Program-made: the position numbers and the translations under genes
The notes under the pieces: generated by a model
The model's input: the letters and a program-made list of their open reading frames with translations, nothing else
Database searches by the model: none
Told to the model about the DNA's origin: nothing
In this document: piece after piece, positions 5,083 to 6,141 of the stretch
Layout: the number at the start of each line of letters is the position of its first letter
How positions within the stretch are numbered: the first letter of the stretch is position 1
Origin: Clostridia bacterium
GTDB lineage: Bacteria > Bacillota > Clostridia > Oscillospirales > Acutalibacteraceae
NCBI GenBank assembly: GCA_900759575.1
Contig: CAAEVU010000252.1
Location: 1-6,141 of the forward strand
Length of the DNA stretch: 6,141 nt
Direction of reading: 5' to 3'

Positions 5083-6141
5083 TTACAGCTCCCAGGTGGG
5101 ACCGGTTGTGTCGGTGTCGGGAAGCCCATCCTGGTTTCGCTTTTGATAGAGGATTCCGTTAAAATATTTGCCGTCCTTCCATTCGCCGTCAAATACGATG
5201 GCGCCGTTTTCATCGAATTCCGTACCATGGCCATTTCGCTGGCCGTCTTTCCAGCCGCCGTAGTAGACCAGATTGCCCTCCCGGTCGAAAACAGAACCGA
5301 TTCCTGTGGGCTGTCCATCCAGCCATTTCCCTACGAAGACCGTGCCGTCTGCGGTGTTGTAGGAAACGCCCGGCCCTTGTTTTTTCCCTTGCTCGATACG
5401 GCCCCCATAGCGCAGATTGCCGTCCTTGTCGAATAGGGATACAAACTCTTCCGGAGCCCCTTCTTTCCAGCGGGCAATGTGCAGCGCATGGTCGCTGTCC
5501 CGGAAGGAAACGCCCAAACCGTCCTTTTTATCGTCCTTCCAAGAGCCTGCATAGCACAGGTTCCCGTCTTTATAATAATAGGTTCCAAAGCCTTCCCGTT
5601 TTCCGTCCCGGAATTCCCCTTCATAGGAGGTGAGCCCGCCGGTCTGTTCCGTGCGGCCTCGGCCCCAGGGCTTGCCTTCCCGCAGTTCCCCACGATATGC
5701 GGGAACGTTCTGCAAACCGGATTGCTCTTGGGAGACGGATTTTTGCGGTTCCTGTTCCGCGGCGTGTCTTGCGGCTTGCAGGATCTCTTGGCTTTCCGTG
5801 TCCTTCGGCTCGCTGTGGGAAGGGGTGTCCTCTACTGCTTCCGATTGAGAAGCGGCTTCCCGGGCTTTTTCCAAAATCTCCTGGGATTCCTGGTCCTGCA
5901 AGGGCTGTTCCTCCCCGGGACCTTCCTCTGCTGTCTCCTCCGATACAGGAGCGGTTTCTTCCGGTTGCTCCCGGGATTCCGGTTCTTCTATAGCTTCCAG
6001 TTCTTCTGTAACTTCCGGCTCCTCTGTCTCGTTGGGAGAGTCCTCGGCTTCTTCTTTGCTTTCTGTGTCCGGAGTGAATTCTTCCCCCTCTTGGAAAAGC
6101 GGCGCAGGCGCCTCCGTCAAAGGAAGGGACTCCTGCTCTTC
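5083..6141 (-). CDS. MORN-repeat protein with acidic N-terminal linker (partial, start beyond the right edge)
   Basis: The frame is open through the right edge, so the true start is not seen; 352 residues are visible. A TTG at 6120 could be read as a start but has no ribosome binding site. Visible residues 1 to about 145 are low-complexity, rich in E, P, S and Q, and include two copies of an ESQEIL-type motif. From residue 149 eight MORN repeats (such as YEGEFRDGKREGFG) follow at an exact 24-residue spacing: 149, 173, 197, 221, 245, 269, 293 and 317. Repeat 4 is degraded. The protein ends in a short polar tail (TTGPTWEL). MORN repeats form beta-hairpin solenoids that act as scaffolds and may bind lipids or proteins. 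A signal peptide or membrane anchor could be encoded in the missing part. The hydrolase gene follows 19 bp downstream, suggesting a shared process. Confidence 0.9.
   Translation of the reverse strand, partial: EEQESLPLTEAPAPLFQEGEEFTPDTESKEEAEDSPNETEEPEVTEELEAIEEPESREQPEETAPVSEETAEEGPGEEQPLQDQESQEILEKAREAASQSEAVEDTPSHSEPKDTESQEILQAARHAAEQEPQKSVSQEQSGLQNVPAYRGELREGKPWGRGRTEQTGGLTSYEGEFRDGKREGFGTYYYKDGNLCYAGSWKDDKKDGLGVSFRDSDHALHIARWKEGAPEEFVSLFDKDGNLRYGGRIEQGKKQGPGVSYNTADGTVFVGKWLDGQPTGIGSVFDREGNLVYYGGWKDGQRNGHGTEFDENGAIVFDGEWKDGKYFNGILYQKRNQDGLPDTDTTGPTWEL

Noticed and set aside
5160..5697. Tandem DNA repeat or CRISPR-like array, because of the 72-bp periodicity
   Set aside because: The periodicity is at protein level (24-residue MORN repeats). 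The DNA copies differ strongly and there are no identical repeats with unique spacers.

Overview
The window looks like a chromosomal piece of a fairly GC-rich member of the Clostridia, probably Oscillospiraceae-like. This is an inference from gene style: an FtsX-type permease with a long extracellular coiled coil, a very short glycine-rich YtxH-like protein, a MORN-repeat protein with an acidic linker, strong AGGAGG-type ribosome binding sites and frequent GTG starts. No rRNA, tRNA, CRISPR array, insertion sequence or phage gene is visible, and nothing marks a recent transfer.

Layout, left to right. Positions 1-1990 (minus strand) hold a two-gene ABC exporter: a complete MacB/LolD-type ATPase (1286-1990), then an FtsX-family permease that starts at 1289 with a GTGA overlap and runs off the left edge. 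A perfect 17-bp palindrome (2034-2050) lies in the short gap upstream of the ATPase and is a good candidate operator. Next comes a SPOUT-family tRNA 2'-O-methyltransferase, TrmL-like (minus, about 2080-2613). It is divergent from a small plus-strand YtxH-like gene (2742-2933). The 266 bp between that gene and the next (convergent) gene contains several hairpins, including a plus-strand intrinsic terminator at 3001-3028 and a strong minus-strand terminator at 3139-3171.

Positions 3200-6141 (minus strand) hold a probable three-gene unit. It reads: a MORN-repeat protein whose start lies beyond the right edge; 19 bp later a stand-alone ComEC/Rec2-like metallo-beta-lactamase-fold hydrolase with a GTG start; and 49 bp later a small polytopic membrane protein of unknown family, followed by the strong terminator. 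The MORN/hydrolase pair is the least conventional part of the window. The hydrolase keeps its metal-binding motifs but carries a helical insertion of about 90 residues, and the MORN protein has eight repeats in an exact 24-residue register. I do not recognise this trio as a named system, and no function for it can be shown from sequence alone.
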